The translations under genes and the position numbers were made by a program. A stretch of 64,000 nt of DNA from Emydura subglobosa (lineage: Eukaryota > Chordata > Testudines > Chelidae). The stretch lies in assembly GCA_007922225.1 (NCBI GenBank), contig ML679969.1:20230932-20294931 (forward strand), read 5' to 3'. Below the pieces are notes generated by a model. That model was not told where the DNA came from. It ran no database searches and was given only the letters and a program-made list of their open reading frames with translations. Below, piece by piece: positions 22,601 through 34,669 of the stretch. Each line of letters opens with the position of its first letter. The first letter of the stretch is position 1.

Positions 22601-23964
22601 ACTGATCTGCACTGCAGCGAAGGACCTGGCCAGGGACACGCCTTTTCCCTTTGGGTTTTCTTCTCTCTCCCTTCTCTCTGCCTCTTTCCTCCTTTCATCA
22701 CATTTCTCATGCTCCCCCAGTGGGGGTCCCAGAATGTTTGTGCTTTCTGTGCACTTGGCCCCCTTTGCCTATCTGAATCTCACTTGGCTTTATTCTAACG
22801 TGAGATCCATATTTGAACCATATTTCTATTTCTATTAAACAAATCTGTGTGAATGCAACTTTTCTGATTGCTGGGAAGTTAAACACAGAATGGTCAGGAA
22901 ATCAAGTGGGAAAGTCCTTTGAGTAAATCTAACTTTGAGGCCTTGTGCTAGTATCTTCATGCTCCAAGTGAACCCCTCAGTTCATAGGTGCTGAGACCAC
23001 AGTGCACAGCAGCTCAGATTTCCATGCGGCAATCTGGAGCTAGGAGACCGTGATCAGCACCAGGCACAGCTGCATGAGCAGAGCTAGAAAAGTGCTGATC
23101 ATGGCTAACTTGCCAGCCAGCTGCTGGGCATCATGGCAGCAAGAGCAGAGGAGGTTCAGCAACAGCACTTGACCCCAGAAGCGGCAGTGCCTTGCAGAGT
23201 AGGCGCAGGAGGATAATGGGAGAGGATAGTTAGATGCTATTTGTGTTCAAGGGGCCAAATATTTCCCAAACACCAGGATTATCACCCAAATTAAAGGTCC
23301 CACATTGGCCTATTTACTCATCTCTACACTAAACTGGCTCTCTAGCAGCTCAGAAAGCCTGTGGTTTCCTTATGCCCCAAATGGCAGGGTGCCCCCATCT
23401 GTAGCGACTTTCAAAACTACAGCTCCACCTTTGCTTTGTAATTATTCTGCTAGAGTCTATTTCAGACATTTTAAATCACTTAATTTTTATTCTTCTTTGA
23501 AATTTTTTATATTGCAGCACTGCTTCCCTTTAACCACTGTATAGCATCCCCAAGGTTTCCAGTATTATTGTGTTTGTCTACCCACTTCCAAGCAACTGAC
23601 TTTTTCTGCTCCCATAGATGGCAACTTAAGTTCTGTGGGGCTGCAGCCAGGCAGAGGGAAGAGTGCCTGGGCAGAAGGGTGGGAGAGTTTCAACAGGTGT
23701 TCAGCTGAATGTTGCTTAACACAGTGTGATTCTGTTGCAAATGGGAGAAATACTGAGTTGGCCTGTGTGTGGCACGAGGAAGATCAGTACGTACTCAGGG
23801 TTCAAAACAGACAGAGGGGAGCTGGCAGGGGAAAACCATCTCCCAAAATGTGAAAGGCAGCTCCTTGCCCCACCCTGCTTCTCCAGGAATGTCCTAAAGC
23901 CACAAACCTGTTTGCACATGTACTCAGCAGATTCTAGCGGCAGAGCCTGCAGGCTCAAGCTCTC
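22601..23964. other. Unassigned sequence
   Basis: No gene is recognised. A short stretch at 22862-22888 resembles one at 40143-40168. Confidence 0.4.
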
Positions 23965-24115
23965 ACATTATTATTATTATTATCTGTATTTCAGTAGTGT
24001 CTAAGGGCTCCGATCATGTATCAGGGCTAGCACCACAGTTCTAGGCTTTGCACAAAACCCAGAACAAAGAGACAGACCCTGCCCTGAAGAGCTGGCCATC
24101 TGGGTATCTAGGTCT
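23965..24115. repeat. Dispersed short repeat with (TTA)n
   Basis: Begins with a (TTA) run (23967-23982) and continues 'cacaaaacccagaacaaagagacagaccctgccc'-like text. The same text recurs at 26416-26560 ('cacaaacacagaacaaaaag', 'acaggcccagccc'). The family is common in turtle and bird genomes from memory. Confidence 0.6.
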
Positions 24116-26415
24116 GTCATACTGGATTGGAGCAGGGGTCTATCCAGGCCCCACTGTATGTGTAATTTAGTTATTTTACACCAGATGTCCCATAAAGTCA
24201 CTTGTGCTTTATTGCCACTCCTGGGTGGCTTGTGCAGCTGTTCGCTTGACTTTTCCTTTTGTGTCTCTTGTGTTGTTTCTGACTGTATGTCAAGATCATC
24301 TTTGGCGCCGTGGTCTATCAGACTGGACCCTGCCTCAGTAAGTAAAATAACGAATTAAATAAATCCTCTGGAATGAATGAAGACTTCCTGGCTTCTGGAG
24401 GTAGAGGAGGAGGCGTTCTCCCCACGGGCCAGGCTGCAGAGTGCTGCCAAGTGCAAAGCCAACTGAAAACAAGGGGAAATGGCTCAGTGAGCTAGAAAAT
24501 GCCTGGGCTGTTATGTGAAATTCCTCTGCACCAGCCCTGTCACTTCCGCTCAGCCTTGCACCCAGCTCTGCCTTTGATGTGCATCCCCCATATTAATTAA
24601 AGGTGACACACCACTGGAAAAATGATAGGGGTGGGCTTTCTGGGCTCATACCCACCCATCTTCCCAAACTTTCCTGCCCCTTCCCTGCTTCCCCCAGCAA
24701 GACGCCAGCCACTAGCCACAGAGAGCACATAAGGAGCAAAAGGCAAAATGTTTGGTGCCACTTTCAATTAGCAAATTGTTTTATCTTCTGGTTCCTAGCC
24801 CTAAATCTGTTATGGCGGCTGTGAAATGCTTCCTTGGCTAACACGATGGATGCACAGGATATTTTTTTAATTTGAAGAAGAAAAAAGTCTTGTTTCTACA
24901 CCAAAGGGTCCTTGAATCTGCTCTCTCTGCGCTTTCCGCCCCTAGCTCTGACAGATTCCTGTGCGCAGCAGAGAACTGCTCAGTCACTGGGATGCCGCCT
25001 GCCAAGGCACTATGCCTGTGTCTGTGTTACAGCATGGCTAATAATCCTGTAAAGTAACAACTGCCTGCTGGCTCCCAATGGAGAAATGTGACCTGACACG
25101 TGGGGAGCTGCTGCCCTGAGCAACCTCCAGACGGAGGGGTGCTTCCCGACAGTGCTTTGCTCCGGCAGACATGGTGCTTATCATCCCCACTGGGTGGGAA
25201 ATGGGAGTAGGATCATGGTCCACAAGTGATGTGCAAGCCAAGGAGAAGGGCCCGGCACACCCGGGACCCAGGAAACCGCACTTTGCCTCTCTGCACCTTT
25301 CCCAGCAGCCCTGGTGGCATGTCCAGTCCCAGACCCTGCAAGCAATAGGCAAACCAGACAAACACTGAAACAAAAGAGAACTGGGTGTGACCAGAGACCC
25401 TGACTCAGACAGATGTGGGCTGGGCCCAGAGATAGAGACCACCCACCCAGGCAGGGGAGTGGGGCTGGGTCCAGAAATGGAGATTCAGAACAGACTGACT
25501 CTCCTGGCATCTTCGTGGCCCAGCTTGGGCTGGTGTGCCACAAGCAGGATTTGCCCAAGAGAGGGCAGTTCAGTGCAGCGTCTGCTCGGCGAGGTAGTCT
25601 GAATCTCCACCTAGGGCTCCAGAGCAGCCCCATGCCCAGCGCCAACCCACTGACATGGTGCCCTGTTCTCTGATTCCGCAGGGCCTTCCTGTTCACTTCC
25701 GGGCAGGTTCCACATGCTGATGAACATCTATGAATATGTTGTGATCTGGCTGCCTCTGCCCATCTCTTCCTCTCCCTCTGTGCAGCCATGACAGTCTCAG
25801 CAGGCCGGGATGCTCTCGCTGTCCGTCCAAGGGCTAAGTAATCCCCCTCAACCCTCCACTGCGTCTCAGGGGGACGTGTCTTGGCCCCACATCAGCTGCT
25901 CTGGGCCTCGCCTTGTGTGCTCATCTGGGGGCTGCTTCATGTCCTCCACCCAGCAGCTTTGCTCTGTTGGGTGACAGACCCCCCACCCAATGCCTCCTTC
26001 CCCAGAGCCCCACCATAAGCTGGAAGCCTGATCCTAGCTCAGCAACACGGCACCGGCTGCTCCGCCTGGTTCCCCAGACTCTGGGGCCTGTGCCTCCCCC
26101 ACTGCACTGGTTGTGCCAGTCACAGCCTCTCCCCTGGCCTGCCCCAGCCTCCCTAGCAGAGACAGGAAGAGCCTGAGAATCTCTTCCCGGGGAGGCCTCT
26201 GGGCTCCGGCGCCCATAGCCTGAACAATTGGGAGCTGTAGGAGCCTCTAAGAAATGGGGGCTCCCTGGCTCTCCTCCTTGTGGTCTGCCTTTCCTCCCTT
26301 TTCCACTTCTGTGCTCTTCAGCATCACTTGCCAAGTTGTGCCGGCTCTGGCTGTGGCCTGTCCCAGTGTTGAGGGACAGTGCCTATATTCAGGACACTGT
26401 AAATAGTAGCAGCAG
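24116..26415. other. Unassigned sequence
   Basis: No gene is recognised. GC-rich ORFs around 25181-25789 (202 codons, minus) and 25921-26334 have no identifiable domain. Confidence 0.4.
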
Positions 26416-26560
26416 GATTCACTTGTATTGTTGTAGCACGTCGTGGGGTAAGCCCACCCTGTCACTTAGCAACTAGAACCCCCAGTGTGCAAGGTGCTGC
26501 ACAAACACAGAACAAAAAGACAGGCCCAGCCCAAGGAACTCACAATCTAAATACCATTTA
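26416..26560. repeat. Second copy of the dispersed short repeat
   Basis: 'ttgtattgttgtagcacg' to 'aactcacaatctaaatacc' matches the repeat at 23965-24115 in the same orientation, including 'gtgctgcacaaacacagaac'. A MIR-like antisense tail may follow at about 26830-26960 ('ctaaccactagac'). Confidence 0.6.
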
Positions 26561-27429
26561 TCTGAACTCGGGGAGAGGCAAAATCCCAATTTGCTACAGT
26601 CATGGGGACAAATTGATGAGGGAGAGAAGCTGTTTCCCACTTGGCCTAGAGGAACATGCAATGAGATGAGAACCCACAAACCCTGAGTGCAAATTTCAAT
26701 TCTTTCATTCACTGGTGTTAATATTTTTGTGTAGTTCATGCATCTTATTAACAAGCCAGACCTCATATCCCAGCAGAAATCCACCATCCCCTCATTTTAC
26801 AAAGAAGGTAAATTCTGGCAGAGCTGAGAGCAGAAACCAAGTCCTTAACAGAACAGATTCAAGACTCAGCAACACTGCCTCTCAGAAAGAATTAGCCAGA
26901 TCTACGTGCTTGGCTATTCTCTCTGTAACCCTGCTCTAACCACTAGACACGTTCCCCTCCCGGAGTCAAGCCTACAACCCAGGAATACTGATTCCCACTA
27001 TTCTACTGTTTTGAAACTTCCCCCTTTTTTAATAGTAGGTGGTTTTGTAGGTCTCTCTTGTGAGCAATCGTTTATTGGGGACTGGTATAACTAATGAGCT
27101 GCAGAACCTTTCCCCTGTAATCACCAGTGTGAATTCAGCCCAGCTCAGCAGGGGTTAAAAGCTGTTCTCATCTATGGGTCACTTCAGCAGGCCCCTGTAT
27201 GAGATGAATTGGGGGTGGGCTCAGTTCCAAATCACAAACTCACCCCGCGCTGTGCACTGATTAACTGACCCAGCAGAGCAGCCTGGGCCTGGAGACGCAG
27301 CCCTAGGCTACTGGACTGGCAGGGTGCTGGGGAAGCTGGCCCTGCTGCTGGCCAGAGATAATCAGAGGGTTTGTGACCAGGGTGAGGTATCAGATGCAGT
27401 GCCAGCACTAAATCCACCCACAATTTTTA
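26561..27429. other. Mostly unassigned; possible MIR-like tail
   Basis: Near 26830-26960 'gctctaaccactagacacg' resembles the antisense head of a MIR/CORE SINE. The rest is not recognised. Confidence 0.35.
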
Positions 27430-27520
27430 AGAAACCTGAAATGCATGATTATATGCAATTTATTTGCAAACATGCAAAAAAGCTCATTAGCTAATTGGCA
27501 TGCATTTTACAAATGCTAGT
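27430..27520. promoter_or_regulatory. AT-rich cluster of octamer/homeodomain-type motifs
   Basis: Within 90 bp there are several ATGCAAAT-like octamer relatives ('atgcatgattatatgcaat', 'tttgcaaac', 'atgcaaaaa', 'ggcatgcattttac') and a palindromic homeodomain-like 'cattagctaattgg'. The island is AT-rich amid GC-rich sequence and carries no repeat signature. This is the pattern of a conserved developmental enhancer. Function is inference only. Confidence 0.4.
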
Positions 27521-30500
27521 GACTAAGCGTCTCTCATTTCAGCCCTTTTCCACTGAGTCAGGAGATTTCAGAGACAGGCCTAAGAAATCCATCACAGCTC
27601 CCCAACATGTGGCTGCCTGGCTGCCTCACGGATGGGCTGCTAGCTCCTCACAGCCCTGTCTAGGCCTGTCCATAGCTGCTCTCCCCAGCTCTTCAGAGCC
27701 TGCTCCTCTTGGCATTGACCCGAGCCAGTCATTCCCTGTTGCCTGTCCCCCAGCACCACAGCCCCTGCGGCTGCCGTGGCCTGCAGGCTGCAAACCTGGA
27801 CGATGGTGGCCCAGACAGTCTTTATCCCTGTGAGATGGGGTGAGGCAGTTCTTTGCAGCCCGTGTGGCCGGAGCAATGAGGGTTGCTGGTGCTGAGAGAT
27901 TGGATTTTCCTGGCTGCTGTTACTCTGCAGGCAGTCTGATTTTACTTTGATTATTCTGAAGTGCTCAGGGCCATGGTGTCTCACCAGACGGATTCCCAGG
28001 CCAGGCTGAGAGCAGCACCAGTTGCTAGCTCTGCTCCTCCTTTACCCCTGCTTCTCTGAGATAATAATGATAATTATGAATACTGCAAGAGCACAGAGCA
28101 AGACACTGCACCCAGGGCTGTGCCTATCACAGATGCAAGGGGCAGAACACCCTGTAAATGCTAGCAGGGGCAAACATTAAAGCTCCCTCAAGAGCAGTTG
28201 CAGGAGGAAATGGGGGAAGGAGTTCAGGGGGCATTTGGAGGAGACACGTGGGATAAATGAAGCAGGTTGAAGAGAAAACACAGATAGTGCTGGAAGAGGA
28301 AAGGACCATGCCTGTGAAGTAGTACCATGCTTATTGCCAGACCGGAGCTCAAGACAGGCTTTCCTCCCCCCTCACTCCCCCCACAACCTGCCAATCCCTA
28401 GGGCCCATTCTCCATCACATCACATTTCAACTTCTTGCTGTCTCCTTCCAGACTCTACATACACCTGCCCCAACTCCCAATGTGCTGCTCTCAGACCCGC
28501 TGCTCTGCCAACCTGTATCCCCTAGTCGGCTGCTTTTCCCTAAGCCCTATCTGCTTTTATCTACACTGCCATTGTGTGTGCAATGTCCCCAGGCCTGCTC
28601 CCTGGCCATTGCCTCTCTTCATTCCTGTCCCTCCTTGCCACTGCCCTTTTCCATCAGGCAGAACAAAGCTCAAATTCCTTCTCAGTGCCCACCCAGAGGG
28701 ACAGCCTGCGTTTCTCACCTGTAACAGTGGAGACCCTCTGTGACCCTCGCCCTGCCTTGCCCAGTCCTTCACTCGCTGCCTGGGGGCAGCTCTGCGGGGC
28801 AGAGAGCTGGTCTGTTGGTTTGCTCTACGACGCATGTCACATACTTCCAGAGGCCTCCCCAAGGCCTCCAGGTGCCACAGATTGGCAATGCAACTGGGAA
28901 GATGGGAGGGGAGAAGGCCACATGACCTATGAACCTTTCCCCGACCTATAGGAGAAGGGGTTTTGCTGGGCTTTCTGCTTCCAGGTAATAATTGCATCTG
29001 ATGCTGAGCAGGCTGGTCTCCAGGCCAGGAGAGGGTTAATACTCAGCTAACAAAAGCCTCTCTCAACTGCCTCCTTCCTTTATTGTCCTACTGCCCAGTG
29101 ATTAACACTGGAGTGAATTCAAGTGCAGGTGACAGGAGGAGCTGAGGAATGTGTTTTCTTCTGGGGCAGTGTCTCAGCACAGTAGCCAATCAGAGCACAG
29201 GATTTGCTCACCCTGCAGTCATTGAAACCTATCAGACAGTGGAGTCAGTGATAGTGAGCATCTCCACCCTCCGATTGGCTAAGACTGTTTCATTTCACTA
29301 CAATAGTCCCTGATATTGCACTAATGTGCCAAACACTCTGGCTTGCCCAGGGCTCCTGCCTGGCCCCTTCCATGAACAGAGGGGGGAGGACGCCCACAGC
29401 ATCCCCAGAGCCAGGGTCCACTCTGGGAGAGATAGGTAATGGTTTTAATGGGCACCAGAATAACCCGCGCTCTCTGAGACTGAGTGGCACATGCTGGACT
29501 CATTTCCTGGTGGTGCGGGTTATGCCAGCAATACGCCACAGCCAGGCTCCTGAGCATGCTGGGTAACGTGTGTCCAGAAGCTGCTGGAGTCACTGTTTTC
29601 AGCCGGGCAGTTAGTGGCCCTGAGAATGGCTGCATGCTTGGAATGGTAGCGAGCCCCGGGGAGGGCTGGGACTGTACTGCAACAAAGCCATTCGGACTCT
29701 TGTTAGGCTTGATGCATAGTGACAGCTTTAGCAAGACTTGGGCAACTTGCCCTGCTGATGTGGGGCTCTAGGAGAGAGGAAGGCGAGAAGAGGCTTAGAC
29801 TTGCAGGTGACCTGGGCAATACTGGGGTACCTTGTTCTGCTAGTGAAGGAATTGGGAGAGATGAACAGTGGCAGGGCAGCCAGCCCCCCAGCCCCCCTGT
29901 GTAAAGCACAGTGGGGAAGCTGCTGCAAGGCAGCCTCTCTTACATAACATGCTGCCCTTCCCACGCTCTGACAGGGCCTGGGGCTGCCAGTTCCCTGGTA
30001 CAACTTCAGGAGTCGGGGCCGTCTCTGCAGAGGGCAATATAGCTTCAGGAAGACAGAAGCTAAAGTGCTTTTAACTAAAGCTGAGTTTTTATAGGCAGCC
30101 CAGCTGTTCACACAGGATCTGACAGCAGTTCCCACTTTTAACATCATGGTACTTTAACGGGCGGCTGGGGAGGGGAGGAGGGAAGCAGCCAGGAGAGCCA
30201 AGAGCTTTGGGATCAGAAATCAGGACTGGGGCAGGAGTTTGGGTTCCCAGCTCTCTGGAGAGGAGCTCGGAGGCGTCACTGGTGGTGCGGGAAGTGCTAT
30301 CTGGATGACTTGGCATGCTGGCCTGTTGATAATAGAAAGCGGCTGCCTGGGTTCTGCGTGACTTATGTGCACAAAATACAATTCGCTTTGCTAATGGTTT
30401 TTTGCCATTTTGGTGCTGAGGAACTTTTCAGAACTCATTACCATGCTCCTGGCTCTTTATATTTTTCTCTCTCTTCTTTTCAGGCAATTTGTCAGAAGGG

Positions 30501-31609
30501 ATTTTTTGACAATTTCACTGAACCATGTTTAAGAGCAGGTTAACCCCTCTGTGCTCACAGCCTTTTTCTCTCATCTTCACTGGCTCAGGCCCAGCCTGTT
30601 TCTGCTGCCTTTAGAAGAGGGGAACCAGGGATGGCTGCTACCCACGAGGTACCCAAGACTGGTCATTGCATTCAGGAGGATCTTGCTGCCAACCCTGCAC
30701 ACTGAGAACCTCAGTCTGCTGGGAAAGCTGGTTCCCAGGGACAGACATGCAACAGGGAGAGCTCTGCAGTGAGGCAGGAATTGAACCACAGAGCCAAGTT
30801 ACTTACCCCCTGGCTGGGTTCACGTTGTAACCAACAGCACAGCACCAGTCCCCTAACCTGGGACTCCTTTAGGCCACCCCCACAGCAGAGCTGGGGAAGC
30901 CAGCTGCATGCCAAGCAGAGAGCTGAGCTGAGACACTCTCAGCCCCAGGGCACCTTTCTAGAGCCCCATATTCCCAAGGAAATGCTGTGGTGCTTCTTCA
31001 GCTGAGAACAGTGCAAATGATGCTGCCTGGTAAGGACCACAGGGAATTCCAGAGTTGATGACATGTGTGTGTAACTCGGCTGTTGCAGGGCACTGGCCGC
31101 AGAAATGGGGGCCACGTGTGTTGGATGGATCTCCTGGGGGGCCCCCTGCATTGTGGGCAGATTTATTCCTTGGTCTGCATTAGGCAGGCTCTGTTAGAGC
31201 TTCTCTGGGCAGCTGGATGCTTGCAGAGCTCTCAGGTCAGCCTTGCTGGGGCTGCACTGCCTGCCGCTGAAGCAAAGATTGCCCGCACCCCCATCCGTAG
31301 AAGAGCAGACAGGGGGCAGGGGGTGATTGCACAGGGCCTGCATCAACTCCCCTTTACTGCAGGCCCTGCAGCCAAGCACAACACAGACCCAGAAATGGAT
31401 AGTGCTGTCTGGGGGTTGGGACTGGCCAGTGCAGCCAGTTCAGTCCCCAGAGGCCGCATGGGAGATTAAAGCATCCCTCTCCTTGCAGAGCCCAAGGCAA
31501 AGAGAGGGTGAATACCCCCCGCACCACCACTAGCAAATCCTACCCTGGGTACTGCAGCCTTCACCAGCACAAGGCAAAGGCAGGGCTGCTCCCTGACCTT
31601 TCAGGGCAG
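27521..31609. other. Unassigned sequence
   Basis: No gene is confidently seen. An NF-Y-like pair (agccaatca at 29184 and gattggct at 29273) is present without a CpG island. A 54-bp acceptor/donor-bracketed stretch at 30484-30537 is too short to judge. Confidence 0.4.
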
Positions 31610-32215
31610 GTGTGAAATTTAGCCTCTTAAAGATTTTCCTGATATTGAACCCAAATTTCCTCTACTGCTTTGTAAACCCCTGGATTGTTATTCTGGCCTT
31701 CCTGACCAGTGAGAATACGCACCCCACCTTAATACAGGGTCCAAGACAGACCTCACCACTACAGTTCTTCTGTTGCTACAGCCTAAATGAGCTGTTACAG
31801 CCCCATCTCCTCTCGCTGCTTTTCCTGCCTAGCAGTTATCCCCATGGCCTAGCTGTGCTTTAGATTAATCCCTTCTTTCTGAACCACTTTACATTTGTCT
31901 GTATAGAATCTCACTGCACTGATTTCATTCCACTGCTGCTATTGACCAGGGATTGTAATTTTATGCACCAGAGTATGTGCAAATTAGATTAGCAAACTCT
32001 CCACTTCAGCTTCCAAGATGCTCAGGAGAATATTTAACTTGTGGCTGTGGGTGCAGCCCACCCACCTGCTTCTCTACTAGCCCTGTAGCATTCACGATTA
32101 CAGTCTGTGGTTTCCTTAGTCATTCACTCTGCTCATTTGTAGCAGTCTTGCATCTCTACCACAGAAGTCTCTAGTTCCTGATGAGAGTAGCTTGAGGCAG
32201 CATGTTAGCTATTCC
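31610..32215 (-). mobile_element. Ancient LINE (CR1/L3-like), antisense
   Basis: 'attttcctgatattgaacccaaatttcc' and 'aaccactttacatttgtctgta' are antisense 3'-region phrases seen in old CR1/L3-type LINEs. It is highly diverged with unclear ends. A related antisense block occurs at 33230-33560. Confidence 0.4.
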
Positions 32216-32352
32216 CTGAGGCCCCATCTGTACACGTATGGGAACTTGGTTCAAACATGAATTCCCTTCATGTTTACAGGGGGACTAAATCTCAGCTGTA
32301 CTGTGTCCCCTCTCTGTGTGGCCATGGTATCTTGTCATTCTCTCGAGCTAAG

Positions 32353-32778
32353 CAGGTTGCCAGCCATCCGTAAATTTACGGACAGTCAGTGAAAAAATGT
32401 ATAGTTTCAAAACTGTCCATAACCTCGTAAAGAAATGAAAATGTCTATGAAATTGGGTAGAAATAAGACATAATGTATTTTGACATTGATTGTCATCATT
32501 CAGAATCACTTCTTGTATCATAAAGTCGTGGTCAGTGTAGTCTTATCAGTTTCCTGTTTTCTATTATTGCACACGCCCAAAGAGCCCATTTAACTGCAGC
32601 TAAAACAATTGCGTAATTCCCAGTTCCTGTGTACAGAATATCGTGAGCAAGTACACGCTTGTGCGACCTTATTGCATTGTTTATGGTATTTTAGTGATGT
32701 CAGTAGAAAGTTTACCGTGTCAGTAAAAATAATCAACTTCATGTCAGTAAAAACTAAAATGCTAGGTTGGCAACCCTG
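32353..32778. mobile_element. Non-autonomous DNA element, CAGGGTTGCCAACC ends
   Basis: Left end CAGGTTGCCAGCC and right end (reverse complement) CAGGGTTGCCAACC form inverted termini differing by one gap and one base, typical of hAT-like elements. A perfect 14-bp palindrome CCGTAAATTTACGG lies at 32368-32381. Repeated 'gtcagtaaaaa' phrases occur near the right end. No 8-bp duplication is visible at the flanks and no transposase frame is present. Confidence 0.55.
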
Positions 32779-33229
32779 GACAGGACTTGGCGGAGGTGCA
32801 GAAGTGCCCAGGTGAGGACAGGGCACCTCAGTTGGCTGTGCTTTTCCTGGGCAGCCCGCTGTGGAGGGTGCTATGAATGTGCAGTGCAGTCGCTCTCACG
32901 AGATAGAAAAATGAGACTTGTGGTCAGTAAAGAGCCCCTGGTGCTTTTCCCCTGAGCAAGGATGTTGGCTCCCATGGCCTGCCAAAGTCTAGTGTGGCTA
33001 TTTCCATTCTGCCACCCTAAACTCCCCTGCAGTCTTGGTTGGCTACCATGTTCCCCATGAGGCAGCTGCTGTGTGGGGCCCGTGCTTCCTCCATTCACTC
33101 CTTCTGCGCCAGTCTGGGTGTGTGTTCAGCGCTCTGGGAGCCTGCAGGCTAAAGCAGTTAAAGATGTTATCTGTTATTAGTTTATTCCTCTTACCTTCTA
33201 CCATTATTTTCATGTAAAAATAAGTGAGG

Positions 33230-33560
33230 GGGGTTGGCTGTATTTATTTTTGACAGCCCCCTGCTGGGCACTATTTATCATATCCTTTTCCTTTGGGTGC
33301 TTCCAAGCTGCTCCCTTATTAATTATTCCAGCAATTTATCAGTGTTAGGTGTTAAACTAACTGGTGTGTCATTTCCTGGTTCCGTGTATAGGTACAGTGC
33401 TGGTGTTTGTCCTTTTCCAGTCCTTGGGAGCCACCTGTCCTGCAGGAGTTCTCAGCTGTACTTGCTAATGGTTCCACTCCTTCCACCACTAGCTCCTGCA
33501 GCACTCTGGTGAATTGCACTTGTCTTCTGCAGCACTGAATGTGCTCAGTTTATCTGAGGA
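33230..33560 (-). mobile_element. Ancient LINE fragment, antisense
   Basis: 'gtgttaaactaactggtgtgtcatttcctgg' is antisense to the RT region of CR1/L3-type LINEs (VNLTGEIPEDW-type text in related copies). It may be the upstream part of the element at 31610-32215. It is strongly diverged. Confidence 0.4.
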
Positions 33561-33759
33561 CCTGAAACATGCTCCGTCCTAGTTCTACCTCTACCAGTGT
33601 AACACCCTCCCTGCTTAGCTATTACGTGGCAAGCAGCCACTTCCTCATAGGTACACTCAGTACTTTGTTGCAAGAGTTAGGGCTCCAATCCTGCAGATCC
33701 CTAGTCATGCAGATGGTCCCTCTGAGGTCAAAGGGACAACTCATCTGAGTAAGGCTTTC

Positions 33760-33771
33760 TCAGGTAAATAA
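33760..33771. repeat. Left target duplication of Penelope-like element
   Basis: 'tcaggtaaataa' here and 'tcaggtgaataa' at 34940-34951 differ at one of 12 bases and bracket the fold-back element exactly. Confidence 0.7.
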
Positions 33772-33990
33772 TTCCAGAGGGGTAGCCATGTTAGTCTGTA
33801 TACAGCAAAAACAACGAGAGTCCTGTAGCACTTTAACGACTTACAAATTTAATTTCTGCAGGCATAAGCTTTCATGGGCTGTAATCCACTTCGTCAGATG
33901 CAAGAAATAGAAATCAGATAGGGGTATATATATACATCCAAGGGCAAGGAACAACAATGGGGAGGGTAGGTGTTAGCAAAGTCCATCTAG

Positions 33991-34245
33991 TTAGAGTTGA
34001 TGAGGCCTATTCACAACCATTGATTGGAAGGTGAGAATGTGTGAACAGTGACAATTCTTGTAATGAGATAACCATGCCAAGTCAGCTCCTGATGGTAAGG
34101 CTGATGTGGTTAGGACCTGGCAATGGGGTTTGTTGCAGGGATAGGTTCCTGGGTTAGTGTTCTTGTTGTATGTTGTACGGTTGCTGGTGAGTATGTGCTT
34201 CAGATTGGGGGGCTGTCTGTAAGCAAGGATAGGTCTGCCTCCCAC
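33991..34245 (-). pseudogene. Penelope-like linker fragment of the inverted arm
   Basis: Reading the minus strand, 'RQPPNLKHILTSN' and 'NPGTYPCNKPHCQ' correspond to the RT-thumb/linker region just upstream of GIY-YIG. After the cysteines the frame runs into 3'-terminal sequence because the endonuclease region is deleted. The frame is a fusion caused by deletion and has no expected function. Confidence 0.75.
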
Positions 34246-34669
34246 TAACCCAGGAACCTATCCCTGCAGCAAACCCCGTTGCCAGCTCTGCCCACACATC
34301 GACTCTAGTGACACCATCACAGGTCCTAACCACATCAGTCACACCATAAGGAGCTCATTCACCTGCACATCTACTAATGTAATATATGCCATCATGTGCC
34401 AGCAATGCCCCTCTGCCATGTACATTGGCCAAACTGGACTGTCACTACGCAAAAGAATAAATGGACACAAATCAGACATAAAAAATGATAACATCCATAA
34501 ACCAGTCGGAGAGCACTTCAATCTCCCAGGACACTCTGTAGCTGACTTGAAAACTGCCATACTTCTACAAAAAAACTTCAAAAACAGACTTCAAAGAGAA
34601 ACTGCAGAACTGGAACTCAACTGCAAACTTGACACAATCAAACTGGGTCTAAATAGGGACTTGGAATAG
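34244..34669 (+). pseudogene. Penelope-like element ORF: linker plus GIY-YIG endonuclease, 5'-truncated
   Basis: In intact Penelope-like elements this part cuts DNA to prime reverse transcription in the nucleus. About 142 codons are open with no stop. Residues 1-15 give 'GTYPCSKPRCQLCPH', the cysteine-rich linker known between RT and endonuclease. The GIY-YIG domain follows: 'VIYAIMCQQCPSAMYIGQTG' (34373-34432), 'LSLRKRINGHKSDI' with the conserved Arg, then 'KPVGEHFNLPGHS' carrying the candidate catalytic Glu. A short charged tail ends 'LGLNRDLE'. No start codon context and no RT are present, so this is a fragment and not a working gene. The unbroken frame suggests modest age. Confidence 0.85.

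Noticed and set aside
30484..30537. 54-bp acceptor/donor-bracketed segment
   Set aside because: Good pyrimidine tract, but too short to separate from chance, and no adjoining exon in phase was found.
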